A DNA stretch of 64,000 bases from an uncultured Bacteroidales bacterium (GCA_905233585.1 CAJOFD010000005.1:32647-96646), one strand, 5' to 3'; positions 18,665 through 29,699 are shown, counted from the stretch's first letter. Translations and numbers: made by a program. The notes: generated by a model from the sequence alone, not told the origin.

Positions 18665-19351
18665 ATGGAAGCAAAAAAATCAAAAAAAGCGGATTTGGAA
18701 TGGCGTAAACCTTTATTTCTTGAAATAGGTTTGTTGGTAGCTTTAGTAGTAGTATTACTTGCTTTTGAATATATTGGTACTCGTGACAAGGTAGAAGTCT
18801 TTTCGGGTGGTATTGCGGCTACAATTGAAGAGGAACAGATTATTCAAACAGAACAACAAAAAGACTTGTTGCCTCCTCCTCCTCCAGAAAAAAGTCAAAC
18901 TTTGTTGGAAATAGTTGAAGACGATATTGCTGTTGAAGATATTATCATAGATTCTGAAGCCGATGAAAATATGCAGGTAGAAGAGCATGAATATGTAGAA
19001 GTTTCTGATACAAAAGAAGCCGAACCTGAAGAAGAAGAAGTTTTCGTGATTGTTGAGGAAGAATCTTCATTCCCCGGTGGAGAAGAAGCGTTGTACAAAT
19101 ATCTTCGGGACAACTTGACATATCCGTCAAGAGCAAGAGAAGCCGGTATTGAAGGAACTGTTCGTTTGACTTTCGTTGTTGAGAAAAATGGTAGCATTTC
19201 AAACGTTAGAGTAAAACGTTCCGTTGCAACAGCATTAGACGAAGAAGCCGTAAGAGTTGTGAAGGCTATGCCTAAATGGAACCCCGGCAAACAAAGAGGT
19301 AAGGCTGTTCGTAGTCAATTTGAATTGCCTATTATATTTAAATTGAATTAA
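18665..19351 (+). CDS. TonB-family energy transducer
   Basis: N-terminal TM, acidic linker, FPGGEEALYKYLRDNLTYPSRAREAGIEGTVRLTFVVEKNGSISNVRVKRS. Confidence 0.9.
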   Translation: MEAKKSKKADLEWRKPLFLEIGLLVALVVVLLAFEYIGTRDKVEVFSGGIAATIEEEQIIQTEQQKDLLPPPPPEKSQTLLEIVEDDIAVEDIIIDSEADENMQVEEHEYVEVSDTKEAEPEEEEVFVIVEEESSFPGGEEALYKYLRDNLTYPSRAREAGIEGTVRLTFVVEKNGSISNVRVKRSVATALDEEAVRVVKAMPKWNPGKQRGKAVRSQFELPIIFKLN

Positions 19352-19379
19352 AAACAAGATAAATAAAAATAAAAAAAAA

Positions 19380-19407
19380 GGCTGTTATCTATAATAGCCT
19401 TTTTTTA
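19380..19407 (+). terminator. Intrinsic terminator after the TonB-like gene
   Basis: GGCTGTTAT-CT-ATAATAGCC then T7. Confidence 0.8.
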
Positions 19408-19414
19408 TATACAG

Positions 19415-20386
19415 ATGATAAGAATGAACGAATTGAATGCATTGATAGCACAAACTATCCAAAGTATAGATTGGCAAAAAAAACCAGAAAATTTGTATCA
19501 ACCTGTAGAATATATTTTGTCTCAAGGCGGAAAACGTATTCGCCCGCATTTATGTTTGATGGCTTGTCGTATGTTTGACGGCAATATTCAGGAAGCCATA
19601 GTACCAGCTGTTGCCTTTGAAATGTTGCATAATTTCACTCTAATCCATGATGATATTATGGACAAAGCCGATTTAAGACGGGGCAAAGAAACTATTTATA
19701 AAAAATGGAATACCAATATTGCCATTTTGTCAGGAGATACGCTATTTGCAAAGGCTTTTGAGTATATGCTTTCATATCAAGGAGAGGGCAAAGACGAGTT
19801 GCTGAAATTATTGACCAAAACTTCTGTAGAAATATGTGAAGGACAACAATATGACCTTGATTTTGAACAAATGGAAAATGTGTCCGTTCAACAATATTTG
19901 GAAATGATACGCTTAAAAACATCAGTGATGTTGGCGGCTTGTTTGCAGGCAGGAGCGATTGTGGCAAACGCCAATACAACCCATCAAGAAATGATTTACC
20001 AATTTGGGATAAAAATCGGATTGGCATTTCAAATCCAAGATGATTTTTTAGATGTTTATGCCGACGTGGAAAAATTTGGCAAACAAGTAGGCGGAGATAT
20101 TGCTGAAAATAAAAAAACATATATGCTTTTACAATTAATTAATATAATAGATAATCAAGATAAGCAAACCCTTTACTATTATATGAATCACAATTTGGAA
20201 AAACAAGATAAATATCAAAAAGTAAAAGCATTATACGACAAATACAAAATTGGTGATATGGCAAAACAAGTCATCAATACGTATTTTGAAGAAGCAATGG
20301 ATTTGTTGAAACAAATAAATATTGCAGAGGCCAACAAACAAGAATTGTTGGTTTTTGCCAATAAATTGATGAATAGAGACTACTAA
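19415..20386 (+). CDS. Polyprenyl synthetase family protein
   Basis: GGKRIRPHL, LIHDDIMDKADLRRGKET, FQIQDDFLD. Confidence 0.92.
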   Translation: MIRMNELNALIAQTIQSIDWQKKPENLYQPVEYILSQGGKRIRPHLCLMACRMFDGNIQEAIVPAVAFEMLHNFTLIHDDIMDKADLRRGKETIYKKWNTNIAILSGDTLFAKAFEYMLSYQGEGKDELLKLLTKTSVEICEGQQYDLDFEQMENVSVQQYLEMIRLKTSVMLAACLQAGAIVANANTTHQEMIYQFGIKIGLAFQIQDDFLDVYADVEKFGKQVGGDIAENKKTYMLLQLINIIDNQDKQTLYYYMNHNLEKQDKYQKVKALYDKYKIGDMAKQVINTYFEEAMDLLKQINIAEANKQELLVFANKLMNRDY

Positions 20387-20388
20387 TT

Positions 20389-22218
20389 ATGGTCAATCGA
20401 GACATTTATAAAGGACGACAGTTTATCATTTTATTCTTTTTGGGTATTGTTGCCATCATTTATGTCATTCGTTTGTTTTTTTTACAAGTGATTGACGACA
20501 AATGGAAAAGTGCTGCGGAGAATAATGCCATTCGTAGAATTGTCAATGCCGCTCCAAGAGGGGTGATATATGATAGAAACGGAGCAATATTAGTTGATAA
20601 TGAAATGTCTTACGATTTAATGGTCGTTCCCTTTAATGTCAAAGATTTGGATACAATTGAATTAAGTTTTATTTTAGGTATAGACACCGCCGATTTAATG
20701 GCTCGCTTAAGAAAAGCCAAAAACTATTCTTCATACGTTCCTTCAGTTTTGGTAAAACAACTTACTCCGCAAATGAATGCTTATATATTAGAGCGTTCGC
20801 ATAAATATAAGGGTTTTTATGTGTATCCCCGTACGGTAAGAAAATATCATACCAGTGGAGCGGCTCATTCGTTGGGGTATATTGCCGAAGTGAATTATAA
20901 TGATATGGAAAAAGACAATTACTATGCTTTGGGAGATTATATTGGCAAAAGTGGTATAGAACGTTATTATGAAACAGATTTGCGTGGTACCAAAGGTGTA
21001 AGGTATGTATTGGTAGATAATTTCAGACGAGATAAAGGAAGTTATAAAGACGGAGAATTGGATATAGATGCTGTTCCCGGGAAAAGTTTGTGGTGTTCCC
21101 TAGATAAAGATTTGCAAGAATATGGAGAAAAACTCATGAAAGGCAAGCGGGGTAGTATTGTTGCCATAGAACCCTCAAGTGGTGAAATCTTGGCTTTGGT
21201 AAGCAGTCCCTCCTACGATCCATCATTATTGATAGGTAGCGATAGAGGAAAAAATTACATGAAATTGCAAAATGATTCAATCAATAAACCATTGTTCAAT
21301 AGAGCTTTAATGGCACAATATCCTCCCGGTTCCACATTTAAATTGGTAAATGCTTTGGTGTTTCAACAAGCCCATATTGTCAATAATTCCACATTATATT
21401 CATGTAGTATGGGCTATGCTTATGGAAATCGAAAATTGGGGTGCCATGGTCATGCTTCTCCACTTGATATTATAGGTTCTGTGCAAAATTCATGCAACGC
21501 TTGGTATTGTCGCGGTTTGGTATCCATGTTGGAAAACCGAAAATATTACAAATCAACAGAAGATGCTTATAATCATTGGTATAAAATGGTTACTCAATTG
21601 GGGTTTGGACAAAAATTTAATAGTGATTTGCCTTATGAATTAACCGGCTTTATTCCATCTGCAGAATTTTACAATAAACATTATGGTCAAGGACGATGGA
21701 AAGCCACCACTATAATTTCCATATCTATAGGTCAAGGAGAAATAAATGCCACTCCAATACAATTGGCCAATTTGGTTTCGACCATTGCCAATAGAGGTTA
21801 TTATTATCCGCCACACATTGTAAAAGCGATAGGACATAAGGATTCATTAAATACCAATTTTAACCAGAAAAAAAATTCAGGTATAGAAGCCAAATATTTT
21901 GAACCTGTTATTTTAGGTATGGAAAGAGCGGTAACAGGCGGTACTGCACGCAGGGCAGCCGTACCGGGATATAGAGTAGGGGCAAAAACGGGAACGGCTC
22001 AAAATCCACCCTACGCAGACCATTCTTTATTGGTGTGCTTTGCGCCGTTGGAAAATCCTAAAATAGCAATTTCTGTTATTGTTGAGAATGGAGGGTTTGG
22101 AGCAACTTGGGCTGCACCTATCGCCAGTTTGATGATGGAAAAATATCTTACGGATACCATCACCCGTCCTGATTTAGAAGCCTCTATTGCCAATCGTTCA
22201 ATTTATTATGTAAAATAG
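20389..22218 (+). CDS. mrdA: Penicillin-binding protein 2
   Basis: PPGSTFKLV (SxxK), VQNSCNAWY, GAKTGTAQNP. Confidence 0.93.
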   Translation: MVNRDIYKGRQFIILFFLGIVAIIYVIRLFFLQVIDDKWKSAAENNAIRRIVNAAPRGVIYDRNGAILVDNEMSYDLMVVPFNVKDLDTIELSFILGIDTADLMARLRKAKNYSSYVPSVLVKQLTPQMNAYILERSHKYKGFYVYPRTVRKYHTSGAAHSLGYIAEVNYNDMEKDNYYALGDYIGKSGIERYYETDLRGTKGVRYVLVDNFRRDKGSYKDGELDIDAVPGKSLWCSLDKDLQEYGEKLMKGKRGSIVAIEPSSGEILALVSSPSYDPSLLIGSDRGKNYMKLQNDSINKPLFNRALMAQYPPGSTFKLVNALVFQQAHIVNNSTLYSCSMGYAYGNRKLGCHGHASPLDIIGSVQNSCNAWYCRGLVSMLENRKYYKSTEDAYNHWYKMVTQLGFGQKFNSDLPYELTGFIPSAEFYNKHYGQGRWKATTIISISIGQGEINATPIQLANLVSTIANRGYYYPPHIVKAIGHKDSLNTNFNQKKNSGIEAKYFEPVILGMERAVTGGTARRAAVPGYRVGAKTGTAQNPPYADHSLLVCFAPLENPKIAISVIVENGGFGATWAAPIASLMMEKYLTDTITRPDLEASIANRSIYYVK

Positions 22219-22219
22219 T

Positions 22220-23449
22220 ATGAAATCCAGATTTGACAAACGGTTGATTGTTTACTATCTTATATTGGTTTTTATAGGATTTATGAGCGTTTTGTCCACT
22301 TCGTACAAACAGGGACATTTTTCGTTCCAAACAAGTTATGGCTATCAGATGATATGGATTGCTACTTCTATTATATTGGCTATTGTTATTTGTGTATTTA
22401 ACAATAGATTTTTTTGGCATGCCGCACCATGGCTCTATACGTTTTTTACAATAATGTTGGTTGTTGTAGTACTCTTTGGTACGGAACGTTCTGGGGCAAA
22501 ATCGTGGTTGGGAATCGGCAATTTTGGCATACAACCCGCAGAATTTGCCAAATATGCCACTTGTTTGTTCTTGGCACGCCGTTTGTCGGATATGCATTGC
22601 GATTTAAGCAAAAAGAAATCTCTCATTCCTATTCTTGTTATTATAGGTATTCCTATTGGTTTGATATTGTTGCAAAACGATACAGGTTCAGCTTTGCCTT
22701 TGTTGTTCTTGGTGTTTGCCTTGTTTAGAGAAGGTTTGACACCATGGATACTTATTATTGCAGTTTGTGCCGTTGTATTGTTTGTACTGCTGGTATATTT
22801 GCCACAATGGATTGTATTTGCTATGGTTGTTCTTTTATTTGCTTGGATGATGTTCCGATTGAGAAAACGTAAAAAGTATCATTTGGGACTTATTATCGTT
22901 TTCCTTATTGTCACCACCTATATTTTTACAGTTGATTTGGTTTATAATCAAGTATTAAAACCTCATCAAAAACAAAGAATTGAATTGTTGTTTGGAAAAA
23001 TAAACGATACCAAAGGGATAGGATACAATGTCAATCAAGCCAAAATCGCCATTGGTTCGGGAGGATTCTTTGGCAAAGGTTTTGGCAATGGTACCCAAAC
23101 AAAATTAAATTTTGTCCCGGAACAGGTTACAGACTTTATTTTCTGTACCATAGGGGAAGAAGGTGGATTTGTCGGTACTACATTTGTCATTATTATTTTT
23201 GTTCTGTTAATTGGGCGTATTATTCGTATCGCCGAAAAAAGTCAAAATGCTTTTGTCCGTTCGTATGGTTATTGTATTGCGAGCATATTTTTTGCCCACG
23301 TGGCTATTAATATAGGTATGACCATTGGTTTGATGCCTGTAATAGGTATTCCTTTGCCATTCATTAGTTATGGCGGATCTTCCTTATGGGCTTTTACCTT
23401 AATGTTGTTTACATTTATTATGGAATCCAGAAACGATAATTGGGATTAA
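22220..23449 (+). CDS. rodA: Rod shape-determining protein RodA
   Basis: Multi-TM SEDS protein; GAKSWLGIG, QNDTGSALP, GIPLPFISYGGSS. Confidence 0.93.
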   Translation: MKSRFDKRLIVYYLILVFIGFMSVLSTSYKQGHFSFQTSYGYQMIWIATSIILAIVICVFNNRFFWHAAPWLYTFFTIMLVVVVLFGTERSGAKSWLGIGNFGIQPAEFAKYATCLFLARRLSDMHCDLSKKKSLIPILVIIGIPIGLILLQNDTGSALPLLFLVFALFREGLTPWILIIAVCAVVLFVLLVYLPQWIVFAMVVLLFAWMMFRLRKRKKYHLGLIIVFLIVTTYIFTVDLVYNQVLKPHQKQRIELLFGKINDTKGIGYNVNQAKIAIGSGGFFGKGFGNGTQTKLNFVPEQVTDFIFCTIGEEGGFVGTTFVIIIFVLLIGRIIRIAEKSQNAFVRSYGYCIASIFFAHVAINIGMTIGLMPVIGIPLPFISYGGSSLWAFTLMLFTFIMESRNDNWD

Positions 23450-23452
23450 AGT

Positions 23453-23986
23453 TTAATAACGATTTATTCTCATTATTTCACTTAAAGGTTTTCTTATTTT
23501 TTTCCTCTGTTCATTATCGGTATATCCTATGCTTACTATCAATGCCAAATGTTTATAGGGTGGAATATGCAGTAATTTTTTCACTTTTTTTTCGTTAAAC
23601 CACCCCATGATACAGGTTCCCAGACCAAGTTCTTGTGCTTGAAGACAAAGATTTTCTGTTGCAATGCCAATATCCATAAGAGAATAATCTTTGCGTTTGA
23701 TTAAACTTCCAATCCAAGAGGTAAAATTCGGCTTTTCAACAATAATAGCAACAATTACTGGTGCTTGTTCCACAAATTTATTCATACCCAAACTATTGGC
23801 ACATTTAGCTATTTCATTTTTCAAGTCTTTATCATCAACTATCACAAAAGTCCAACCTTGAGCATTGCATGCAGATGGGGCTAAACGAGCCGCTTCTATA
23901 CATTGTTGTATTTTTTCTTTTTCAACGGGTTTGTCTAAATATGCTCTTTCGCTTTGTCTGTTTTGAATGGCTTCTGTTACGGTCAT
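23453..23986 (-). CDS. Nitroreductase family protein
   Basis: NRQSERAY, AARLAPSACNAQGWTFVIV, LGLGTCIMGWF. Confidence 0.9.
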   Translation of the reverse strand: MTVTEAIQNRQSERAYLDKPVEKEKIQQCIEAARLAPSACNAQGWTFVIVDDKDLKNEIAKCANSLGMNKFVEQAPVIVAIIVEKPNFTSWIGSLIKRKDYSLMDIGIATENLCLQAQELGLGTCIMGWFNEKKVKKLLHIPPYKHLALIVSIGYTDNEQRKKIRKPLSEIMRINRY

Positions 23987-23997
23987 AATGTTGATAT

Positions 23998-26598
23998 TTA
24001 ATTGTTAAGGTCTTTTTTCTTTTCATATTTAACATCTCTAAGCATATTGGCTTTTGCTCTTAAACTGAATTCAAATCGGCGGTAGGAGCCAAATGGAATC
24101 CACGAAAAGCCCATTTTCCAGCAATGCAAATCTCTTTCTATTCCAATTTCGGAAGCGGAGAAACTTTTGGTTTGGAAATCGTAACCTGTTGAGAATGTTA
24201 CACTCCATTTGGGTGTTAGAGCAAAATTACCACGAATATTGATGATATTTCTGAATGTATGTGTGTATTTTTGCAATGTATCTACATAATAATGATAACG
24301 ATAATACAGCATATTGTCGGTCATATTGTATGATAGATTGTACGAAAAGGCAATATTCCAATCACCAAAAGCACTTGGAGAATTAGGCTTGTCTTTTTGT
24401 TCATCTTTGTTCTTTTTGCTTTTAAAGGTATTATTATTCAAATTGTATGTCAAACTGAGATTCCATGCCGTAGAAGACAATCTGAATAATCTATGATTGG
24501 CTTTTAATTCGGTAACATTGCAACGATACCCATTAGAGTCGATAGAATAGGGGTCAAAGTTGAAATTAAAAGAAAGAGTAAGGCTTTTAAATAAAGTTGT
24601 TCTACCTGATAAGGTCAGGTATTTCCATCTAAGGCTGTCGGCGGCAAAATCGTACCCTGACGAAAGGGTAACATTTTCCAACAATGTTATTTTCTTGAAT
24701 GTTCCTTCTTCCGAACGGCTTTTAACTTTCATTTCCAATCTGTTGGAGATTGAAAAATTGATAGAGGCAGATGTTTGGTTGGCAGGCACTCCATACAAAG
24801 AATTGGCAAGATATGAATAAGTAATTTCTTGCCCCTGCAAACTATTAAAATAACTATGATACATAGCCTTGTTTAAATTGGGAATATACATAAAATTGAC
24901 AGAAGGAGTCAGTTCGTGTCTAAATGCAGATATTCTTCCTTTTTTCATGGAATATAAACCATATAGATTGATGGAAAAATTGGTGGTATAATTTAAATTA
25001 TGTGTAGGATAAAAACCATAATTTGTATCTCTATTCACAATACCGACGAGATGACCGTTGTCATCAAGTGTTGTGCCGCCCCAAGTTTGTCTGATACCGG
25101 TGAATTGCCAAGTTTCAACAAAATTGATAGTGTTTGTCCACACTAAATGTTTGAAAATATTGACAGTGCTTTTTATTGGAATCGAATGTCTGATACCATA
25201 TCGCAGGTCTTTTACAGTTTGTGTGGAGAAAAATTGGGTGGTAGAATCATAATTTTTGCTTAATTCATTGTTTATATCAACCGTGTATTGCATAGATATA
25301 TTTTCCCACCATCTCAATTTGCCTACAACTTTTTTTCTTCTGAAAGGGTAGAACTGTGAAATATTGAAATTGATATATGGCAATTTTAAAGTAAAACTTT
25401 TTTGTGATAGGTTTTGATTCAATTCTGCATTGATACCTAAAAAGTAGCGACTTTTCCAACTTGTGCTAAAACTAATTGATGAAGAGGTCGATGCTTGTGT
25501 TGATTTTTGGATACTTTCAGCAACGGTATTTTGGTTGTATGAATTGTTCATAAAATTCACAGAAGCCGAAAATCGGTTGGTAGGGTGTGCTTTTGGACTT
25601 TGTTGGTGTGTCCATTGTACCGAAAAATTGTGCGATTTTATTTCAGATGAGGTATTAATAATCCCTTCTCTCATAAATTCATACGACAAATTCAAATTTC
25701 CTGAAAACTTATATCGTTTGGCATAATTGGACGCTAAGCCTGCTCCAATACTTCCTCGTGTATAAATATTAGTGGTAATAGCAAAATCAACCACATCTTT
25801 GATTGCAAAATAATATCCCAAGCCCTTGAAATAAAATCCATAACGGGAATCCTGTCCGGGAGAAGGTATTAAAATACCATTTTTATGTTTGCTTGAAGTT
25901 GGAAAATAGCCAAAAGGTAAACCAATCGGCAATGGGACATTGGCAACTTTTACGCCCAATGCTCCCGTTACAATTTTATCGTTGGGAATGACTTTGGCCC
26001 GTTTGAAAAATGCTTCAAAATGAGGTTCAGGCAAATTACATGTGGTATATTTGCCTTTGAGTATGAAACTATTATTGTTAGAATCCTTTTTGACGATATT
26101 GCCATGCAAAAAACTTTCGTCTTCTTGGGTAATGACATTTTTTATCAAGCCTTTTTGACTGGTAAAATTGTAAGTAAGCCCTTCTGATTCAAAAGTGTAA
26201 CTTCCTTGTGAAAAAACAGGGGTTTCTATCAGTTTGCCATTGGTATCGGTTCTGCCAGAGGCTGTCAATTCATTTTTATCAAAGTCCAATTCCACTTGAT
26301 ATGATTTTAAATTAATATCATTTTGTGATACTTGGGCTTGATTGTGAAGAAATGCTTTGTTGTTTTTTATATCAAAAGTAAGAGAGTCTTCGGCTTCATA
26401 ATTTATTGTTGATTTTATTGCATTGGATGACAACGGCATTTTTTTCAAGGTATCGGTCGCCGATGAGTCTTGAAAAAATGAATTTGTGTCGGATTTTGCA
26501 ATATTTGTTTGTATTTCTTGTGCAAAAGCATAAGAAGTACCAAAAAACAAAATGCTTGTCCATACGCACATTATTTTTCTAAAATGCCTATTCTTCAA
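23998..26598 (-). CDS. LptD/OstA-like outer membrane LPS assembly protein
   Basis: Signal peptide, OstA-like N-terminal region (NYEAEDSLTFDIKNNKAFLHNQAQV), long beta-rich C-terminus. Confidence 0.8.
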   Translation of the reverse strand: MKNRHFRKIMCVWTSILFFGTSYAFAQEIQTNIAKSDTNSFFQDSSATDTLKKMPLSSNAIKSTINYEAEDSLTFDIKNNKAFLHNQAQVSQNDINLKSYQVELDFDKNELTASGRTDTNGKLIETPVFSQGSYTFESEGLTYNFTSQKGLIKNVITQEDESFLHGNIVKKDSNNNSFILKGKYTTCNLPEPHFEAFFKRAKVIPNDKIVTGALGVKVANVPLPIGLPFGYFPTSSKHKNGILIPSPGQDSRYGFYFKGLGYYFAIKDVVDFAITTNIYTRGSIGAGLASNYAKRYKFSGNLNLSYEFMREGIINTSSEIKSHNFSVQWTHQQSPKAHPTNRFSASVNFMNNSYNQNTVAESIQKSTQASTSSSISFSTSWKSRYFLGINAELNQNLSQKSFTLKLPYINFNISQFYPFRRKKVVGKLRWWENISMQYTVDINNELSKNYDSTTQFFSTQTVKDLRYGIRHSIPIKSTVNIFKHLVWTNTINFVETWQFTGIRQTWGGTTLDDNGHLVGIVNRDTNYGFYPTHNLNYTTNFSINLYGLYSMKKGRISAFRHELTPSVNFMYIPNLNKAMYHSYFNSLQGQEITYSYLANSLYGVPANQTSASINFSISNRLEMKVKSRSEEGTFKKITLLENVTLSSGYDFAADSLRWKYLTLSGRTTLFKSLTLSFNFNFDPYSIDSNGYRCNVTELKANHRLFRLSSTAWNLSLTYNLNNNTFKSKKNKDEQKDKPNSPSAFGDWNIAFSYNLSYNMTDNMLYYRYHYYVDTLQKYTHTFRNIINIRGNFALTPKWSVTFSTGYDFQTKSFSASEIGIERDLHCWKMGFSWIPFGSYRRFEFSLRAKANMLRDVKYEKKKDLNN

Positions 26599-26698
26599 TA
26601 TTTTATATAAAATTATTTTTAATTTAAAATTAATACAAATTTTGATTATCTTTGCAAAAACTCTTAAATAACAAAATTACGAAAATCTTATATATAAA

Positions 26699-27934
26699 AT
26701 GGGTAAAATTAATGATTTTTTTAAGGACGGGAAAAAACACCTGATAATAGGTATGTGTATATTGGGGTTCTTGTCATTTTTGGTGCTTACATCAAGTGAA
26801 GTTTATGCCAACAAACCAATCAAAGTAGTGGTTATAGATGCCGGTCACGGCGGACATGATCCTGGTGCAATAGGCTATTCTGGTGCAAACGAAAAAGATA
26901 TTGCCCTTGCGATTGCTTTGAAGGTCGGTAACCGTATCAGCGAGGCTTTTCCTGATATTAAGGTAATATATACTCGAAACACAGATGTGTTTGTAGAATT
27001 GAAACAGAGAGCCATTATTGCCAATGAGAATAATGCCGATTATTTTATTTCAATACATTGTAATTCAGCTCCGAATGCTACAAGTATGGGTACAGAAACA
27101 TTTGTTATGGGTATGGATAAAAACAATGCTAATTTGGCTGTTGCTCAACGCGAAAATGCTTCTATCTTGTTAGAAGCCAATGCCGAAGAAAATTATGGCA
27201 ATTTTAACCCTACTTCCAACGAGGCCTATATCATTTTCCAATTGTATCAAAATGTTTATTCTGAACGAAGCATTCATTTGGCTAAATCCATACAAAATGA
27301 ATTTTCAACACGCATTCACCGAAAAGACAGAGGTGTAAAACAAGCACCTATATTGGTGTTGTGGCGTACGGCAATGCCGTCTATTTTGGTAGAAGTGGGT
27401 TTTATAAGCAATAAAGAAGAAGAAGCTTATCTCGTTTCCCAAAAAGGACAAGATGAAATTGCCAAATCTATTTTCAATGGGTTTGCAAAAGTGGCAGAAG
27501 GCGAAGGCAACAAAGCGGTACAAAGTGCTATTGAAAAATATGAAGAACCTAAACCTCAAACAAAAGAAGAGGTTAAATCAAAAGTTGAAGAACCCGTAAA
27601 ACAAGAAATGAAAGAACAACAAAACGTAAATACGCAAACAAACACACAAGTGTCAAACGCAACTGTTTGTTATAAAATACAATTTTTAGTTTCTTCCACC
27701 AAACAAGATCTTTCAGGTAGCAAATTTGCAGGAATAAAGGATATTGAAATTGAACAATTGAAAGAAAATTTGTATCGTTATACATCAGGTCATTTTTCAA
27801 CTTATCAAGAAGCATTGGTTGGTTTGGAAAATATCAAAAATACCAAATACAAAGAAGCGTATATTGTAGCCTTTGATAAAAATGGACAAAAAATTTCTGT
27901 CAGTGAGGCAAAAAAATTAGAAAAGTCAAAATAA
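26699..27934 (+). CDS. N-acetylmuramoyl-L-alanine amidase
   Basis: VVIDAGHGGHDPGAIG, FISIHCNSAPNATSMGTETFV, SILVEVGFISNKEEE. Confidence 0.93.
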   Translation: MGKINDFFKDGKKHLIIGMCILGFLSFLVLTSSEVYANKPIKVVVIDAGHGGHDPGAIGYSGANEKDIALAIALKVGNRISEAFPDIKVIYTRNTDVFVELKQRAIIANENNADYFISIHCNSAPNATSMGTETFVMGMDKNNANLAVAQRENASILLEANAEENYGNFNPTSNEAYIIFQLYQNVYSERSIHLAKSIQNEFSTRIHRKDRGVKQAPILVLWRTAMPSILVEVGFISNKEEEAYLVSQKGQDEIAKSIFNGFAKVAEGEGNKAVQSAIEKYEEPKPQTKEEVKSKVEEPVKQEMKEQQNVNTQTNTQVSNATVCYKIQFLVSSTKQDLSGSKFAGIKDIEIEQLKENLYRYTSGHFSTYQEALVGLENIKNTKYKEAYIVAFDKNGQKISVSEAKKLEKSK

Positions 27935-27935
27935 A

Positions 27936-28883
27936 ATGGGAAAAAATATATTGAAAACCAAAGAAGTAACCATAGCGATATTTGCTATTGTTGCCTTGTT
28001 TTTATTGATATGGGGCGTAAATTTTTTGAGAGGAATTAATATTTTTAAGAAACAAAATACCTATTATGCCATTTTTGAAAAAACTGATGGACTTATGCCT
28101 GCCCATTCTGTGGTGGTTAATGGTATGGTAGTAGGCAATGTGGACAATATCAATCTTTTGCCTGAACAAGGAAATAAAATTCTGGTGGCCATCAAAGTCA
28201 ATAAGGAAATTCAAATTCCGACAAACTCCCAAATTAAAATAGTGTCCCCATCTCCTTTGAGTTCGCCGCAAGTTGAATTGTTGTTTGGCGATGAAAAAAC
28301 ATATTTTCAATATGGAGATACGCTTATCGGCAATGTCAATGCCGGTTTGTTAGATGGAGTTGATGTGTTGATAGCTAATCTTACTTCCATATCTTATTCA
28401 TTGGATACCATTGCCAATTCTTTGAAAACAACGATAGCAACAGGCACACTGGATAATACTTTGCGAAATATTGAAGCCATTTCCGATAAGATTGAATATA
28501 TTTTAGCTCAAAATCAAGGAAAAATCGACAATGTTATGTCTAATATAGATACTTTTTCGCAAACATTGTCCAAAAATGAAGAAAAAATCAACAATATAAT
28601 AACCGATTTAAATAAAATTTCTTCGCAATTGGCTGAAGCACAATTGAAAGGAACAATAGACAATGCCTCCAAGGCTATTGCCAAATTAGATACATTGATT
28701 GCAGGTGTGAATGCAGGGGACGGTACTTTGGGACAATTGGTTACAAACGACAGTTTGTATATCAGTCTGAAAAATACTTTGACAAGTTTAGACGCCCTGT
28801 TGGTAGACTTGAAGGCCAAACCAAAAAAATACATCAACGTTACCGTATTTGGTAAAAGAGAGAAAAAAGACAAGACTAAATAA
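27936..28883 (+). CDS. MlaD/MCE-family protein
   Basis: N-terminal TM then YYAIFEKTDGLMPAHSVVVNGMVVGNVDNINL. Confidence 0.88.
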   Translation: MGKNILKTKEVTIAIFAIVALFLLIWGVNFLRGINIFKKQNTYYAIFEKTDGLMPAHSVVVNGMVVGNVDNINLLPEQGNKILVAIKVNKEIQIPTNSQIKIVSPSPLSSPQVELLFGDEKTYFQYGDTLIGNVNAGLLDGVDVLIANLTSISYSLDTIANSLKTTIATGTLDNTLRNIEAISDKIEYILAQNQGKIDNVMSNIDTFSQTLSKNEEKINNIITDLNKISSQLAEAQLKGTIDNASKAIAKLDTLIAGVNAGDGTLGQLVTNDSLYISLKNTLTSLDALLVDLKAKPKKYINVTVFGKREKKDKTK

Positions 28884-28999
28884 TACTGATCGTATTATGA
28901 TATATAAATAGAGTATTAACTAAAGTATTTGAACAAGAAATAGATAGAATAAATTTAGTTTGCATATCATAGAATAGGAAAAAGCGAAATAGCGTATCT

Positions 29000-29125
29000 G
29001 GTTTTTCTGAAACTTCGACAATTTCACAAAAACACTCCAGACACAAGCGCACGGCTTACATGCATCTGCGTGGACTTGTACGTTGTAATTGGAGTGTTAA
29101 GGTAGTCGAAGACCTCAGAAAAACC
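29000..29125. other. Large nested inverted repeat / structured element
   Basis: GGTTTTTCTGA/TCAGAAAAACC, CTTCGAC/GTCGAAG, AACACTCCA/TGGAGTGTT, ACAAG/CTTGT, CGCA/TGCG in nested order. Confidence 0.75.
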
Positions 29126-29270
29126 GATGAAGACTAAAAAGTGCCACGCTTTTTTTATGTGCAAATTTTTCCAAAAACCAATAGGCACAAAACAATTTAA
29201 TTCAAATAATAAAATTTTTAATTTAAAACCGAAGACGTGCTGATGGGATATAACTAGCACATGTACAGAA

Positions 29271-29600
29271 ATGAAAAAAGTTTTTGAATTATTAGTATTA
29301 GGTATATTATTTTACGGTTGCGAGAAAAAACAATGTAAGGTATATGTAACTTCAAAAGAATATCATTCTTGGTTTCAATCATTCAGGATTGATAAAAAAA
29401 CTTCTAAAACAAGTGATAAAAACGTATTTTATATTGAATATGCAGATTATATTCCAAGCGTTATTTTTTATGTGCCTTTTGGACAATATATAATTTCAGC
29501 ACAAAAAGAAATATTAAATAAATACATTAGCACTTATTCAGCAGAATTTGATTGTAATGATATAACTGCAAAAAGAAATGAAATTGATATAGAATTATAG
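29271..29600 (+). CDS. Small hypothetical lipoprotein
   Basis: MKKVFELLVLGILFYGCEKK lipobox-like signal; no recognised domain. Confidence 0.6.
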   Translation: MKKVFELLVLGILFYGCEKKQCKVYVTSKEYHSWFQSFRIDKKTSKTSDKNVFYIEYADYIPSVIFYVPFGQYIISAQKEILNKYISTYSAEFDCNDITAKRNEIDIEL

Positions 29601-29689
29601 TTTGTAACCATAAAAAAAATAAATCTTACAAATACATTCCAACGTGTTTTTATTCTTACATTTTCATTCTATATTTGCTAAAAAAGTGC

Positions 29690-29699
29690 TATCTTTGCA
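29690..29699 (+). promoter_or_regulatory. -7 promoter box of pyrG
   Basis: TATCTTTGCA 32 bp before the start codon. Confidence 0.65.

Noticed and set aside
29000-29125. Integron attC site
   Set aside because: Nested hairpin is reminiscent, but no clear RYYYAAC/GTTRRRY core pair was found and no integrase is present in the window.
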